Shown here one piece after another: positions 15,001-27,600 of a DNA stretch of 64,000 nucleotides (positions are counted from its first letter, which is position 1; the number at the start of each line of letters is the position of its first letter). Made by a program: the position numbers and the translations under genes. The notes under the pieces are model-generated. The model was not told the DNA's origin. It ran no database searches and saw only the letters and a list, made by a program, of their open reading frames with translations. This stretch comes from Globodera rostochiensis. Its lineage: Eukaryota > Nematoda > Chromadorea > Rhabditida > Heteroderidae. The stretch spans positions 1,018,001 to 1,082,000 of the forward strand of contig JAEVLN010000014.1 in assembly GCA_018350325.1 (NCBI GenBank), read 5' to 3'.

Positions 15001-18000
15001 TCTCAACTTCTGACAGCGTCACTTGTCCCCGCTCCTCACTTAACATCTTTCTGACTAGTTCAAACACTTGTTGGCGTTGTTCAATTCTTCGCCTCGCTTC
15101 GGCCTTCTCCTCCACTGGCAATTGCTTTAACACTCTGACCAGACCAATCGCCTCAATTTTGGCCAATTGTTGGCCAATTTGTGCCGCCTCATCGAGCGAT
15201 TCCGGGGCTTTGAATTCAACCGAGACTTTAAATGGGACTCTCTGGATCAGCTTGGCCTCTTCGAACTGTTCAAGCCCGGTCAATGCTGTCAGGAACGTCT
15301 TCAACTCCTCCTGTGCTTCTTCAGCTCGATGCTGAACTGCTTCAACTCGAGCCAGTTTCAATGATTTTTCAACACCTGACTCTATCTCTCCAGTCGTCCA
15401 CGTTGATTCCAATCCGATGTCTTCCTCCAGAACAGCCAATACATTCATGCTTTCCTCCAGACTTTTCCATGCTTTCAAAGCCACTTTTGCCTCGGGCTTT
15501 CCTGCAACTTCTGCGAGCTGTTCCAGGACAATTGTCATACCCATCTCTTCCATTCCGAACTGCTTGAACTGCTCGGCAACCATTGCATGTTGCTTTTCCG
15601 AAAGAGTTGCTTGTCCTCTCTCTGCACTCAAGAGCTGTTTGACCAGTTGGAAAGCCATTTTCTGGTGTGCCAGTCTCAATCGACGCTCATCCTTCGCTTC
15701 CACTCTTTCAGGTCGTTGAACTCCGACTCCGAAAATCTCATCAGGACGGATCATTTCGGCATGTGATTCTGTTTCCAGCTCTGTTGGAGCCTTGGCCAAC
15801 ACACTCGCTTCACTTTTCCATGCCGACTTCTGCAGAGTCTTGGCCGCTTCCCATTCTTCAGGCGCCATCAGTGTGGCCAGGAATGTAAGAATTTCCTCCC
15901 TGGTCGCCTCGGCCCTCAGTCTGGCCACCTCTTCGCGAGCAATCTTCAGGGTCTGACTCGTTTCCGACTTTGGAGCGCCAGTCTTGAACGTGGCCTGCAG
16001 CTTCGCCTCCTCCTCGATCAAGCGTTTCTCCAATCTCTCCAAAGCCTTCAGAGCAACTTTTGCCTCGGGCGCGCCTGCAATTTGTTGCATGCGATCAAGC
16101 ACGACTTTCAACAAGATTTCCTGCAAGCCAAGCGCTCTGAACTGCTCCGCAACCTCGGCACGCTCCACTGCAGACAGCACTACTGCGCCGCGCTCCGCGC
16201 TTAGCAATTTTGCCACCAGTTCAAACGCCTTTTGTTGCTGCTGTTCGACCCTTTTTTCTCGCTCCTTTTGCACGTTGCCGTAACCCTTTCTCACTCGTGT
16301 GAACTGTTTCACCTCTTCAACCAACTTTTTCACGAAAAGTGCTGCCCTTTCCTTTTGCTTTTCCCCCAAGGCCTTTTCTGTGCTGGCCACTTCTTGGAGC
16401 TGCTCCAGTACTACCGCAGCAGTTCCCTCTTGAAGACCAAACTGCTTGAATTTTTTGGTCACCATTTCCAATTCTTTCTCTCCGATAACAATTTGAATGT
16501 CCTCTCGGATCATTTTGGCCACCATTTCGCGGATATGTTGCTGCTCCTCAATTTTCAGCCGTAGTTCCTCCGCTTTTTCTGCAAATTGTATCGGCTTCAC
16601 CGTCCCGACAATTGCCATGTGTTCAACGCGTTCAAGCTGCTGGATCAACCACGCCTCATCCGCCTTAGGTGCGACTCCGTGAAACTCTGCACTCGTTTTC
16701 CAGGTCGCTTTCATGAGTATTTGCGAAGCCTCCCACTGTTCTGGGGCCAACAACGATTGCATGAACGACTCCAACTCCTCCTTTACAGATTTAGAGTGAA
16801 ACACAACGGAAGCTTCATGCATCATTTTCATTGTCTTCTCTACCTTGGCCTTAGGCGCGCCTGTCTTCAAAGTCGCCTGCAGTTTGGCTTCCTCTTCTTT
16901 TGTAATGGCTTGTAGGCGTTCCTCCAACTTCTGCAATGTCTTCAAGGCAACCCGTGCCTCGGGCCTTCCTGCAACTTCTGCGAGCTGTTCCAGGACAACT
17001 GTCATGCCCATCTCTTCCATTCCGAACTGCTTGAACTGCTCGGCAACCATTGCCTGTTGCTTTTCCGAAAGAGTTGCTTGTCCTCTCTCTGCACTCAAGA
17101 GCTGTTTGACCAGTTGGAATGCCATTTTCTGGTGTTCCAGTCTCAATCGGCGCTCCTCTTTGGCATCAAGTTTTGCCTGTTTCGCCACTTCAGTCCCGTA
17201 AGCCTGTTCAGTACGGACCAATTCGGTCGTTGATTCCGTTTCTTGCTGTGTCGGAGCCTTTGCTTCAGCGCTCACAGCGCTTGTTACGGACGATCTCTGT
17301 AGAATCTTTGCCGCTTCCCACGCCTCTGGAGCCATCAGTGTTGCCAAAAAGGTCAGCAACTCCTCCTTGATCTCCTTGAGATTCACTTGAACTGCTTCTT
17401 CCTGGGCAATTTTCAGTAATCGACTCGTTTCGGACTTCGGAGCTCCTGTTTTCAATGATGCCTGCAGCTTGGCTTGTTCTTCAAGTGCTTCTTTCGCCCT
17501 CAGACGCTCTTCCAGCTTTGTCCAATCCTTCAAGGCAATCTTTGCCTTAGGCATTCCGCCGATTTGCTGTATCTGCTCAAGAGTGATTGAAGCAGCCGTA
17601 TCTTCCATTCCCAATGCTCTGAACTGTTCGGAAACCAAAAGTTTCTCAACTTCTGACAGCGTCACTTGTCCCCGCTCCTCACTTAACATCTTTCTGACTA
17701 GTTCAAACACTTGTTGGCGTTGTTCAATTCTTCGCCTCGCTTCGGCCTTCTCCTCCACTGGCAATTGCTTTAACACTCTGACCAGACCAATCGCCTCAAT
17801 TTTGGCCAATTGTTGGCCAATTTGTGCCGCCTCATCGAGCGATTCCGGGGCTTTGAATTCAACCGAGACTTTAAATGGGACTCTCTGGATCAGCTTGGCC
17901 TCTTCGAACTGTTCAAGCCCGGTCAATGCTGTCAGGAACGTCTTCAACTCCTCCTGTGCTTCTTCAGCTCGATGCTGAACTGCTTCAACTCGAGCCAGTT

Positions 18001-18508
18001 TCAATGATTTTTCAACACCTGACTCTATCTCTCCAGTCGTCCACGTTGATTCCAATCCGATGTCTTCCTCCAGAACAGCCAATACATTCATGCTTTCCTC
18101 CAGACTTTTCCATGCTTTCAAAGCCACTTTTGCCTCGGGCTTTCCTGCAACTTCTGCGAGCTGTTCCAGGACAATTGTCATACCCATCTCTTCCATTCCG
18201 AACTGCTTGAACTGCTCGGCAACCATTGCATGTTGCTTTTCCGAAAGAGTGACTTGTCCTCTCTCTGCACTCAAGAGCTGTTTGACAAGTTGGAAAGCCA
18301 TTTTCTGGTGTGCCAGTCTCAATCGACGCTCATCCTTCGCTTCCACTCTTTCAGGTCGTTGAACTCCGACTCCGAAAATCTCATCAGGACGGTTATTTTG
18401 TATCTGATAACTTGCAAATTTTCTTTCAACAGAAAATGATCTCTCATTAAACTCTTCAGTTTTTTCCCAAATTGTCGCGCCTTCGAATTCAAAGGCTTCT
18501 TGTCGATC
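1..18508 (-). CDS. Giant terminal exon of a repetitive helical protein (partial, runs off the left edge)
   Basis: The minus strand is open for essentially the whole interval apart from one frame break near 9,250-9,290, so this is one exon of at least 18.5 kb (about 6,100 residues). It starts at a weak acceptor near 18,508, after in-frame stops. The protein is rich in E, K, Q, A and L and consists of helical modules built around motifs such as AFQLVKQLLSAERG, AEQFKQFGMEE and LATLMAPEEWEAAK. The middle is a tandem array of 881-aa units. Below 5.2 kb come unique sequence and two blocks of 102-aa repeats, then a less repetitive A/E/R/Q-rich tail. I see no Ig, Fn3, kinase or membrane segment. Giant sarcomeric or cytoskeletal proteins of nematodes (for example TTN-1) contain long coiled-coil stretches, so a muscle or epidermal filament protein is possible, but no homology is established. 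The C-terminus lies left of position 1. Confidence 0.8.
1440..2400 (-). repeat. 306-bp coding tandem repeat, block A (about 3 copies)
   Basis: Units recur at 1,618, 1,924 and 2,230. They belong to the same 102-aa family as block B but carry a variant segment (ccgtcactcc in place of ccgctgcctc) in the first and third copies. About 1.2 kb of non-repeated helical coding sequence lies between the two blocks, so they were probably one array later split, or two separate expansions. Confidence 0.93.
3590..5015 (-). repeat. 306-bp coding tandem repeat, block B (about 4.7 copies)
   Basis: The same segment recurs at about 3,616, 3,922, 4,228, 4,534 and 4,840, exactly 306 bp apart (102 codons). On the minus strand the unit encodes a charged helical module containing RKGYGNVQREKERKHEEQQ, AEKFKQFGMEEATA and AAEIFIKKLEAEMKEFI. 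Copies differ by a few substitutions (for example ctcgtccac versus ctcggccac). It is homologous to part of the 881-aa unit, which carries the related RKGYGNVQKEREKR motif. Confidence 0.95.
5236..18392 (-). repeat. Higher-order tandem array, 2,643-bp unit, about 5 copies
   Basis: The same coding segment recurs at 6,895, 9,540, 12,183, 14,826 and 17,469, giving spacings of 2,645, 2,643, 2,643 and 2,643 bp. The unit is 881 codons, so frame is kept. Copies are almost identical, with only scattered single-base differences: a T/C at about 5,484 versus 8,127, gctgcc/gccgcc near 5,770 versus 8,410, and an A/G near 6,090 versus 8,740. Identity starts abruptly at about 5,236 and stops at about 18,392, where the sequence after ggacgg diverges. 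This is what recent unequal exchange or gene conversion would leave. Copy number in an assembly of such an array should be treated as a minimum. Confidence 0.95.
9250..9290 (-). other. Frame break in the giant exon (two 1-bp insertions)
   Basis: Compared with the other four copies, this copy has gtttcagccac instead of gtttcgccac near 9,252 and gtacgggacc instead of gtacggacc near 9,286. On the minus strand the second insertion lengthens a CC run to CCC and turns ELVRTEQAY into ELVPY followed by a stop. The first adds one base again, leaving a net +2 shift. All neighbouring copies keep the frame, and the sequence below 9,250 is again coding in the repeat frame. Either an assembly or consensus error or a real disruption explains it. 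Confidence 0.9.
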
Positions 18509-18639
18509 TTAATATGATTTAATTGCCCATTTTTTACTCAAATTTTAATTTTTCTCTTACGTTAAATTTTGTGTTTTTTTACCTTTTTAAAAATAATTAT
18601 AGAGGTTGTAGGCTTAGAAAAGCACTATAACACATTACC

Positions 18640-21600
18640 CCACCTTTTTCAAGCTGTTCAATCAGCTCTGCTTCTGCCTGATAGAATCTGGCGCCGTAAA
18701 ACTCAGCGCTCGCCAAATTTTGCGTTTTGAGAATGACGCCAAATTTCAGCTGTTCCGGGAACGACTTTAACATAATGGGCTGCTCCATATTCTCGTATCG
18801 CGCTGCAACGGCATTAAGTTGCTGCATTATGCGTTGCTGTTGTTGTGCCATACGCTTGTCGGCCTTCGCGTTGATTTTCGTCCACCGACGAAAACTCACA
18901 TCCAGCACTTCTCCAGCCGATTTGCTTGCCATCAGAGGCTGAAAACTGTCCGGCACTGCAATTACATTTTCTTCTTCTTCCATGCCCTCGAATGCTTCTG
19001 GTTCATTCTTCCTCAGCCACTCCTCCACCTTGGCCCGGCTGGTCAACTGTGGCCAGGACTCTGTCCTCATCACCGCCTTCTCTCGACGGATGAATGGTGA
19101 CGGCAGTCCCTCAATGCACGTCTCAAACCCGATCACGCGCGGTGCAGGCGCATTTGCTGCTGGAATCTCAACGTCCTGTGTATGCTTCAACTCCTCCTCC
19201 CCCGACGACAGACTCAATCTTTTCACGTAGCTTGACGCGGACGATGCGAGTGCAAGCTTTGAGCTTGAAGCGCGTTCCGACTTTTCGGGCACTTCCAAAT
19301 GTTTCGACTCGCATGTTGCGGCGGTTCGTCGCCAGACTTCTGCTTCTGCCGTTCTTTTTGAAAGCAGTTCAATGCTCCGAAACAGAGTGGACACCTCGTT
19401 GCTCGCCTGCTTAGCCACTTTGCGCGCGCGTTCATCGCGTTTTTCACGTAAAGTGTGTTCTGTAAACATTTCGCGGGTCTGCGGCAATTTGTACATGCTC
19501 TGCATGAGCGCAACCTGCGCGTCCGTAAAGCGCGATTGTGCATGTGCTGCTGCCCAACCGGACTGCGATCGGACGTGCTCCGCTGCACCCGCAAATGTTT
19601 TCAAAACGGGTGCAAATTCTTCCGGTTGTGCCGTTTCTTCCACCACTGAAGTGGCGTTCAGTGCTTTGTGCACGCTCGACTTTCTTCTTGTACGCCTATG
19701 ACTCGTTGCATCGGCCGACCACTCGCGACTCCTTCTCCGTTCCATGTTGACATGCAACGTGCGTTGTTCCACTTCCGAAAAGTGAGCACTCTCTTCCGCC
19801 GACGGCCGCTCATGCACAATTGTGTCCATGAAGCCCGAGTCGGACCGTCTAGAGACGGTGATCAGCTCGCTGAGTGTGCTACTCGTTTCTGCCTGAACAT
19901 CTGTCTGACGACGATGTTCGGCCAACGTTTGGAATTGCCGTCGCAGACTCTCAGCACGAGTCCATTCAAATTGTTGCTCAAATTCGGCACTCTCTCCCGC
20001 TCGTTCAATGTCTAAAAATAAAAATAATTCACAAATTTGTTGTCCCAATCTAAAACTATAAAAAAACAAATTTTAACAACCAAAAATTAGTATTTTAACC
20101 ATTTGATTTAGTTTTTTTAAGTTTATTCAAAAATCAACAAAAAAAAATTGATTAATTTAGAAAATTCTGTGCCAAAAACGCTTTGAACGCCAATAAGTTT
20201 CACACTTACCCTCTGAAATTTCGACAAATTCTTCATAGGCTTCTCTTCCGATGTCCGTCATCAATGATTGGGTAAAAAAGCTTTCTTCGTATTCTTCCTC
20301 CTCTTCCTCTGCATAAGTTGCGCCTTCTCTCCACTCTTCTCTGTACTGCTCGAACAGCTCAGCACTTTTTTCTTTTTGGACATTTTCTTCGCTTTTCTGT
20401 TTGAAATTCACATTATTGTGCTGTGTTAGTTCCTCCTTTTCAAGTACTGATTGAACTTCTTCGTACTTTTTGGTCGATTGTTTTGTTGCTCCTATTTCAT
20501 GTACCTCTTGAAGTTCCTCCGCTTTTTCCAATTTCTCAAATTCTTCGACAATGCGTCGTTCTTTTCTCTCATTTTCCCTTCGTATGCAATACATTTGTTC
20601 GTCTTGACGCCTTCGTTCAATTTCTTCCCAACTTTCTTCTTGTACTGCTTGAACTCGTTGTTTTTTCTGCTGCTGGTGGTGTTGTTCTACAACGAAAGCA
20701 CCTCCGTGACGGATGGCGATAACGCGGAGCGCGGCGCTTATTGATGCTGCGAAAGCGGAGCGCGCTAGCGCCGCTGCCGCTGCGTGCGGTTGCTGCAGTG
20801 GCCACGTGACGCTTGCAACCCCGTGGGGCGGCAGCAGCGTACGCCAGTTTGCCAACAAAGCGTGACTGTGCACGTCAACAGCAGTTAGTGCGTGTTGTGT
20901 TGCCGTAGCAATTGTGGCAATGTCGTGCAGCGTCACCGCACGCCGATGCTCTTCCGGAGGCGGGGCCGATACGCAACGCGTCATGCTGCCAAGCCCTGCA
21001 GCACAACAAGCAAAAATTTTGAGGAGAAATAGGAAATGAAGGAGGCGGTTGAGACCGCCTCTTTCCCGTAAAAGTTTCAAAAGTGGATTTTTTTTTGTTG
21101 CGTAAATGAAAAACTAATTTTTAATTTAAAAAAATTTTGAAGAAATCCCGCAAATTAAACAACAGAAAATTACAGTAACACATAAATTGAACAGAAACAT
21201 TTGAATGCTTTGTTTTATCCATTTCTAAATTCTGCACAATGTGAGCAAAAAAATGTTATGAGAGTTTTGTTAAATCAATCAATTAATTCATCTCCAAGAA
21301 ATCATTTATTAATACATCTACCGTATTCTAATGTGTTACCGTAATCTACTGTAAGTCAATTTGATGTTTAGAGACTGTATTTGATTGGTCGGCAGCCGTC
21401 TCGCATTTCAAAATTCAAGCAAGAAATTAAGATCAAGACTGATCAGGAAAGATTGGATTTTGAAAATTTTAAGAATCATTTTGTGTTGTTGTTTTTGCGA
21501 GCGAGAAGGATACCACCAAGCAAACACATATATTACAAACTATACACTTTTTTGGAACTTCAAAAATGGCTAACAGCATGAAAGCGGTGATCAGTGGACA

Positions 21601-24600
21601 TCGATCAATATCGATTGATCGGTCAGTCGGCCCCGCCCCTTTCGAACGCTCTCGTCGGAATTGTTAGTGCAAAAGCAAAAAAAAAAGGCAACAATTTGTT
21701 CGGATTCGGCGGTCACCACCTAACGGGGACTGTAAACTCTGAGGCATTTTCTAACACAATTTTCTACCATTTTTTTGTTTGTTTGAGTTAGTTAATAAAT
21801 GGTCCACAAAAAGTGATTTGAAATGGAAATTATTTCCTATAATTCGCCTAAGGCGAATTGGGAGAATTGCGCCACCGGAGGGGTGTTTTTTTGTTTCAAA
21901 TTTTATCCTCCTTTTGGGGACAATTCTCCCCCTCTCTACAGTATATGATGGATGGTGACGGGTAAGCATGTGGTAGTGGTTGTGGTGGTGACTGTGCTGC
22001 CGTTGTGTGCCTTCCTAATCGTGCCAGTGTGCCCCCACGCAGAAAGCACTGCAGCGTGCTGGTGCATACGCAATGCAGGCCTTCGCAACAAATGATGCCC
22101 ACCGTGCACGCTGTCGCGCCAGTCCATCTGCACGCGCTCGCCCAACGCTGCACGATTCTCCATCAGCACGGAGCACCACTCGCTTTCGCTGAGAAACTCG
22201 CGCAGCTGTTTACGCACCTGAAAATGGCCTCGGGCAAAATTGAAATAAATAAAAATAAAACAAAAATAGAGAGAATCATTTTGAATTAAATCCGGCACCC
22301 AACCGCGTCACGTCGAACTTCGCGCATTGGCACGGTCTCTGTGCTCAATTGTGCCATGTCGTACTCTTTGCGCGCCACATGCACATGCTGCGTGAGCTGG
22401 ACGAGTTGTTGTGCGACAGTGTGCAGTCGGTGCCCCTTTGACTCGCGTAATTCATGCAGCGTTCTCACCACTGCAGGCGCCTCCGTTGGCGCTGCGTTCT
22501 GTTGAGAATTTTCAACCAATTTCACACATGCTTTTCACACACTAACCCGCAAGAAAAACACTGTCGAAGCTCCCTCATGCAACGCTTCTGAGTAACTTTT
22601 CTGCAATCGTTCAATACGCACGTCACGCGCTTTGCCTTCAGCCTGCAGAAGCGACTCTTGTCGTGCAGGCGCGCCTGCAAAGAGTTCTTGAGGTCTTACA
22701 GCACTATGACAGAGATACACACTGACCGATGCTCAAGTTGAGCTGTGAAACCTCGCTGCGGAATTCGGTGGCGAAGAATGGTGCAGGACGAGCACTGGGC
22801 ACTTCACGCTGCATGCGTTCCGCCAGTGCGCGATCCGAGCCGCGTGCATCACGCTCAAACGCGTACATCAACACTGCCTGCTCCGCGCTCGATTCTTGCA
22901 GCGCAAAACTATGCGCCTCTTGGCGTCGGTGGCGCCAGCATTGTGTCGCGCCGCTTTCCGAGTAACGCTCTTGCAGGTGCCGTGCGCGTTCCATGTGCAC
23001 GTTCAGCCAAGTCTTAAAGCATTACAATTAATAAAAATGTTTAAATTCAAATAACCAAGCAAAAATTAATGTCGTTCTTACGTCTGCAAATTGTTGTGCA
23101 GACGTGTGGAAGCGTGCACTCCACACGCTCGCGCACTGCACGACTGCATGCGAATCGGCACGTGCCAACTGCTCGCGCTCCAATGTCCGCATGTATTCCA
23201 ACGTTTCATAGCGCTGCTGGAGCTGCTCACGCGCGTGCAGCGGCGCCAACGATGGCGTGAACTCGTTGGCCAGCTCGACAGTCAGCTCGAAACGCCCGCT
23301 GGCCTCCTTCTTCACCATGGTCACGTGAGTGATGCCGCCGCCTGAGATTAACTGATCTGATCCGAATCAGTGATCTGAGTATAATCTGTATCCGATTCTG
23401 ATCATCAGACTCTGTTCGAAGTCTGATCAACAGATACAGGATCAGATAATAAGGAACAGAAATATTCAGATCAGCCTTTCAAATCTCTTTTGATCTGATC
23501 AGTTGAACTTTTGGTGAGTGATCGATCTGGTCTGCAAAATGTGCACGCACGCACCTGCCCTCTCCTCGTAGTCAACGGATGTCTCTGATTCGTAGCGGCG
23601 CGTGCGGCGCACTTTGGCGTCGCCTTCCAGAAGCTGTCCGCTCTGTTCCATGCGATAGGATGCAGCTGCATGCATTTCCTCCATCGATGCGCGCTCCATG
23701 CCCTCCTCCGTCTCCTCCTCACGCCGCTGCAAGCGACGCTCCGCTACTCGCAGCGTGCCGCGTCCATCGTACAGTTCCCCGGCCAACTCGTACTGGTAAG
23801 TGGCGGCGCCAGCGCCCGCCTCGCGGAAGTGCGTTTCGCCGCCCTTTTCGCGGAGTACCTGCGGAGGGGAACATTTTCTTAAATTTCTTTTCTTTTGTTA
23901 ATAAATTTACAACCAAACAATTCAAAAAGCGGTTGGTTCCTCAGATTTGGGAGCCATGAATTTAACCATAACCATTCATAAGACAAAGTCCGGCTCAGAA
24001 AGATTAATCATTCAAATTTGAAGAATTGATAAACATTTAACTGCCTTTTTTCTTTCGGTATTTGTTTGGCTTCAACTTTCATCAAAATCAAAAATTGCCT
24101 CCACGCGCTCTCGGCTTAAGGGCATTGGTGGAAGCTCTGCTGCTTCGTAACGGAAAGCGCTTTGTTGCTGTTGCTGCTGCTGCTGCTCCTCCTCGGTGTA
24201 CGTTGTCCTTTCCACCGTAATCCGTGGAGCGATCAACTGAAAGCTCACAATGATCTATGATCAAACAAAATTTGTCCAATTAACGCTTATGTGCCTGGGG
24301 CAAAAGCCGAGACAAATCAAATTTTTGGTCAATTCCACCTGAGGTGCCACTGCCGAGACAGCCGACTCGGCCAAACTTTCTTCCGATTCGTAGCGGCTCT
24401 TCCGTGCCAAATGGGCCGTGTCCTGGAAGTATTGGCCGCGACGCTCCATGCCATAGCCTGAGGCAAGCTCGCGCGTACGCCGTCGCGGACGCGCGCGGTG
24501 AATGCGCATAATTACAGTAAGCTGTTGAAGCAACGGCACTGCGATGTAAACCTTTAAAAAAGGACAAACAAAAATGTCCGATTCACGGATGATCGAGAAA

Positions 24601-27600
24601 GAATATGATTCAGGCAATGCCAAATTTGAAAACGCCAAATTCAAATAATCAAACAAACCTCCATCAGCGAGCGGTCCTCGTTGCGGTGCAAGTCGCAGTC
24701 CACCTGCGCGATCACCTCACGCTCACGACGTATTTCAACCGACTCGGCCTCGTCCGACATCTCTTCCGCCATCTTCCGCTTCGGTCCGATGCGTGTTTCG
24801 CCCTCAATCAGCACGCCCTCGCGCAGCAGTCGGATGTCTGAAAGAGAATGGATGTGCCAAAAAAATTCAGTAAAATTCAATCAGACTGCTTGCTGATCAA
24901 CAACATTCTCGATTTACCTCTGGGCTCCAACTCTTCCAGCTCATCCTGCTCCAACTGGTCGATGTAAATGCGCGATTCCATCTCCAACGGTCCCAAATGA
25001 TCGCTCAAATGGTCGGAAGCTGATTCGTAGGTAAACTCTTCCATTGGTGGCGCCAGCAGAGTCGGAATTGGCACCTAAGGGCAACACAAAGAGTCAATAT
25101 TTTTGCTTCTTACAAAACGAAGTCTCGAGCTTCAAGCTTATGAGCGATAAAGCCGAAAAGACACACAAATCGTTTTATCACGAAGTTCAAGCAGTTCGGC
25201 TTTTCAATTTATGGAACGCTTAGCCTTTTCACAGATGTTTAAAGGGTGTTGAATCTGTGCCCTTCCTTTAACACCGTACCTCGGCCGGCTCTTCCTCCTT
25301 TGGTGCCGCCTCGCCGATACGGTAAGTCTTCACAATGTCCGTCACGTCTTCGACACGTTCAATTTCCACACGCGTCACGGCGGTCATTTGGTCGGCAGAG
25401 TCGTCAAGCGAGGCCAAATCGGCCAACAGTTTCTCGCTGACCTTTGCCAGATAGTCCGGCTTGCTCTATTTAAACAATTTTGTTTTTGTTGCGTTTGGCC
25501 AAATTCTATCAATTTTGTTGTCCAATAAATTGCTTACAATGCCCTCCGGCAGTTGGATGTTAGCCTCGTGCATGCCGACCTCCTTGCCGTCCTCGTACAC
25601 TGACAGCCGGTACGTGCCCGAACTACGTACCATCGGCGCGCCCTCCTCCTCACCGCTCATGCCGCTGGCTGCCCGCTGCAACTCCTCCACCAGCAATTGA
25701 CGCTTGCCGAAGGTCGTGCGGATACGGTAGTGCGTCACCGTATCCCGCAAAGTGTAAGCCTGCAAATAAACGTGGATCGGTCGTTCACTGATCAAATCGC
25801 AGTGATCGGTGAATGAAAATCCGCCCTCTCACCTTGGCCACTTCATGATCACAGCGCAAAAGATGCGAGCCCACCGATTTCTCCATTTTCAGTTTGCCCT
25901 CAACCGTCGTCTTCACCATCGGAGTGCCCACCTTCACATTTTTTGAATTTTAAAAGTCAAAACTTTGGCGTTCCGTCAACCTTTTTTTGCCGTCCCTCCA
26001 ACTCGTGCTCCCTGCAGGCGTGATGATGGATCAGCACGCGACTGCTGCCGCCCAGCTCCTCCTCTTCACCGTCGCCTGCAGCGAACGGATCGCCAACGTC
26101 TGCTGTTTTTTTTTTTGAAAAAAAATTCAACTTTCGAATGCCATCAAAATTGTCTTGAACCTCCTGCGCCGCCAATTTGTTGTTCTGGTGGCGTCAACTG
26201 TGCCAGCGGAGGTCCAGTGGAACGTGTCAGTCCGGCAAACGGTGCGGTGGAGCGGCGACCGCGCACGGCCGCTGCTGCTGACGCGCTCAGCGTGTCCGGC
26301 GAGTAGTCGCGTGACTCAGTCACGCCGCCAACAGCTGCTGATGCTGCTACTGCTTGTGGTTCAGCCGTATCCTGCAGTTGTGCCATCCGAAAACGCCCTC
26401 CGTCCACTGGACTCTGTGCCGAAATCTTAAAAAAATAATGTACTGAGTTTTGTATCATGACAGATTCTTGGGTTGATCGCACTTTCAACTGATCGGAGTT
26501 GTCGTAACCCACACACTGATCAGTGTGTGTCTCAAATATTCCTTTTTCCCATTCTCACCAAATTGCGTTGCACAGCGCTCGTTGACGCGGCTTTTTGCAC
26601 TGCCGCCACTCTTCCGCCGCCGTCCAACCGCGCGAACTTGCCCGCCGGCTCGGCGGACAGTCGCAGCATGTCACGCGTGGCCTCGTCCAACGCGGCACCG
26701 GCGGCCGCCTCGTCCACACTCGGCTGTCGCGAGCGGTAGTATTTGCGCGCCGGCGGTGTACTGATGGAACCGCCACCACCACCACCGCCTACGGCACTTG
26801 ACGGAAAATGCCGTCCACCTCCGCCCACCGGCTCGTGCTGCTGCCCTCCGGCGACGGAACGCGCCGCGGCAAATTGCTGCAAACAAAAAAGATTAATTTG
26901 CTGCACAAACTCTCTCCCAACCTGTTGCAGTGAGCGATGCTGTTGCTGCACAGGCGGCGTGTACACCTTGAATTATAAATGTTTTTTTTTCAAATTTAAT
27001 TCATAAATACACAACGAACCGCAAACGCGCCATTGCCCACGCGTCCGTACTGCGCGTGCTGTTGCGGCGTCGTCGACTGTACATACATGGACTGTGACAT
27101 GGGCTGGTGCAACATCGACTGCTGCTGTGCTGCATGCAAAATCGTTCCGGGCGACGTCCGTTGCTGTCCTTCGCTGCCGCTCCGATGGCACGGGAGAGCG
27201 CCGGTGGCTGCGGCTGCGCTTGGTGGCTGAACCAAGCCGAGCTGCGCGTACAGCTGCTGTTGCTGATCCTCGAAGAACTTCACGTTGCGCGGCGATGTTG
27301 ACGGTGCGCTTGCTATAAAAATGGAATGCATTTTACGAAATTTTGGCATTATTTCCTATTTGATCAGATCATATTTTGTCTTGATTTGATCAATTCTAAG
27401 CCCGTCCTAAACTGCTCGCTCTCTCACTTTCGCGTCTCTTCCACTGCGCGGAATGTCCAATCTCCGCGTATCCGTCCCCGTCGACGGAGTCAACAAAATC
27501 ACGGACTCTTGGGGCGGACACCGCCGCAGACGAAGGCGGCGGCGGCTGCGGTTGGCCAATTCGGTGGTACTGAAATAATTTTTTAAAAAATTGCCAAAGC

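Noticed and set aside
5236..18392. Could the array be a CRISPR, rDNA or satellite array?
   Set aside because: The unit is 881 codons, open in one frame with typical protein codon usage and helical modules, and there is no spacer/repeat alternation.
40..18439. Dozens of plus-strand open frames rich in Ser, Phe and Cys, repeating every 306 or 2,643 bp
   Set aside because: They are antisense shadows of the giant minus-strand exon. They repeat only because the exon repeats and carry no domain or splice structure.
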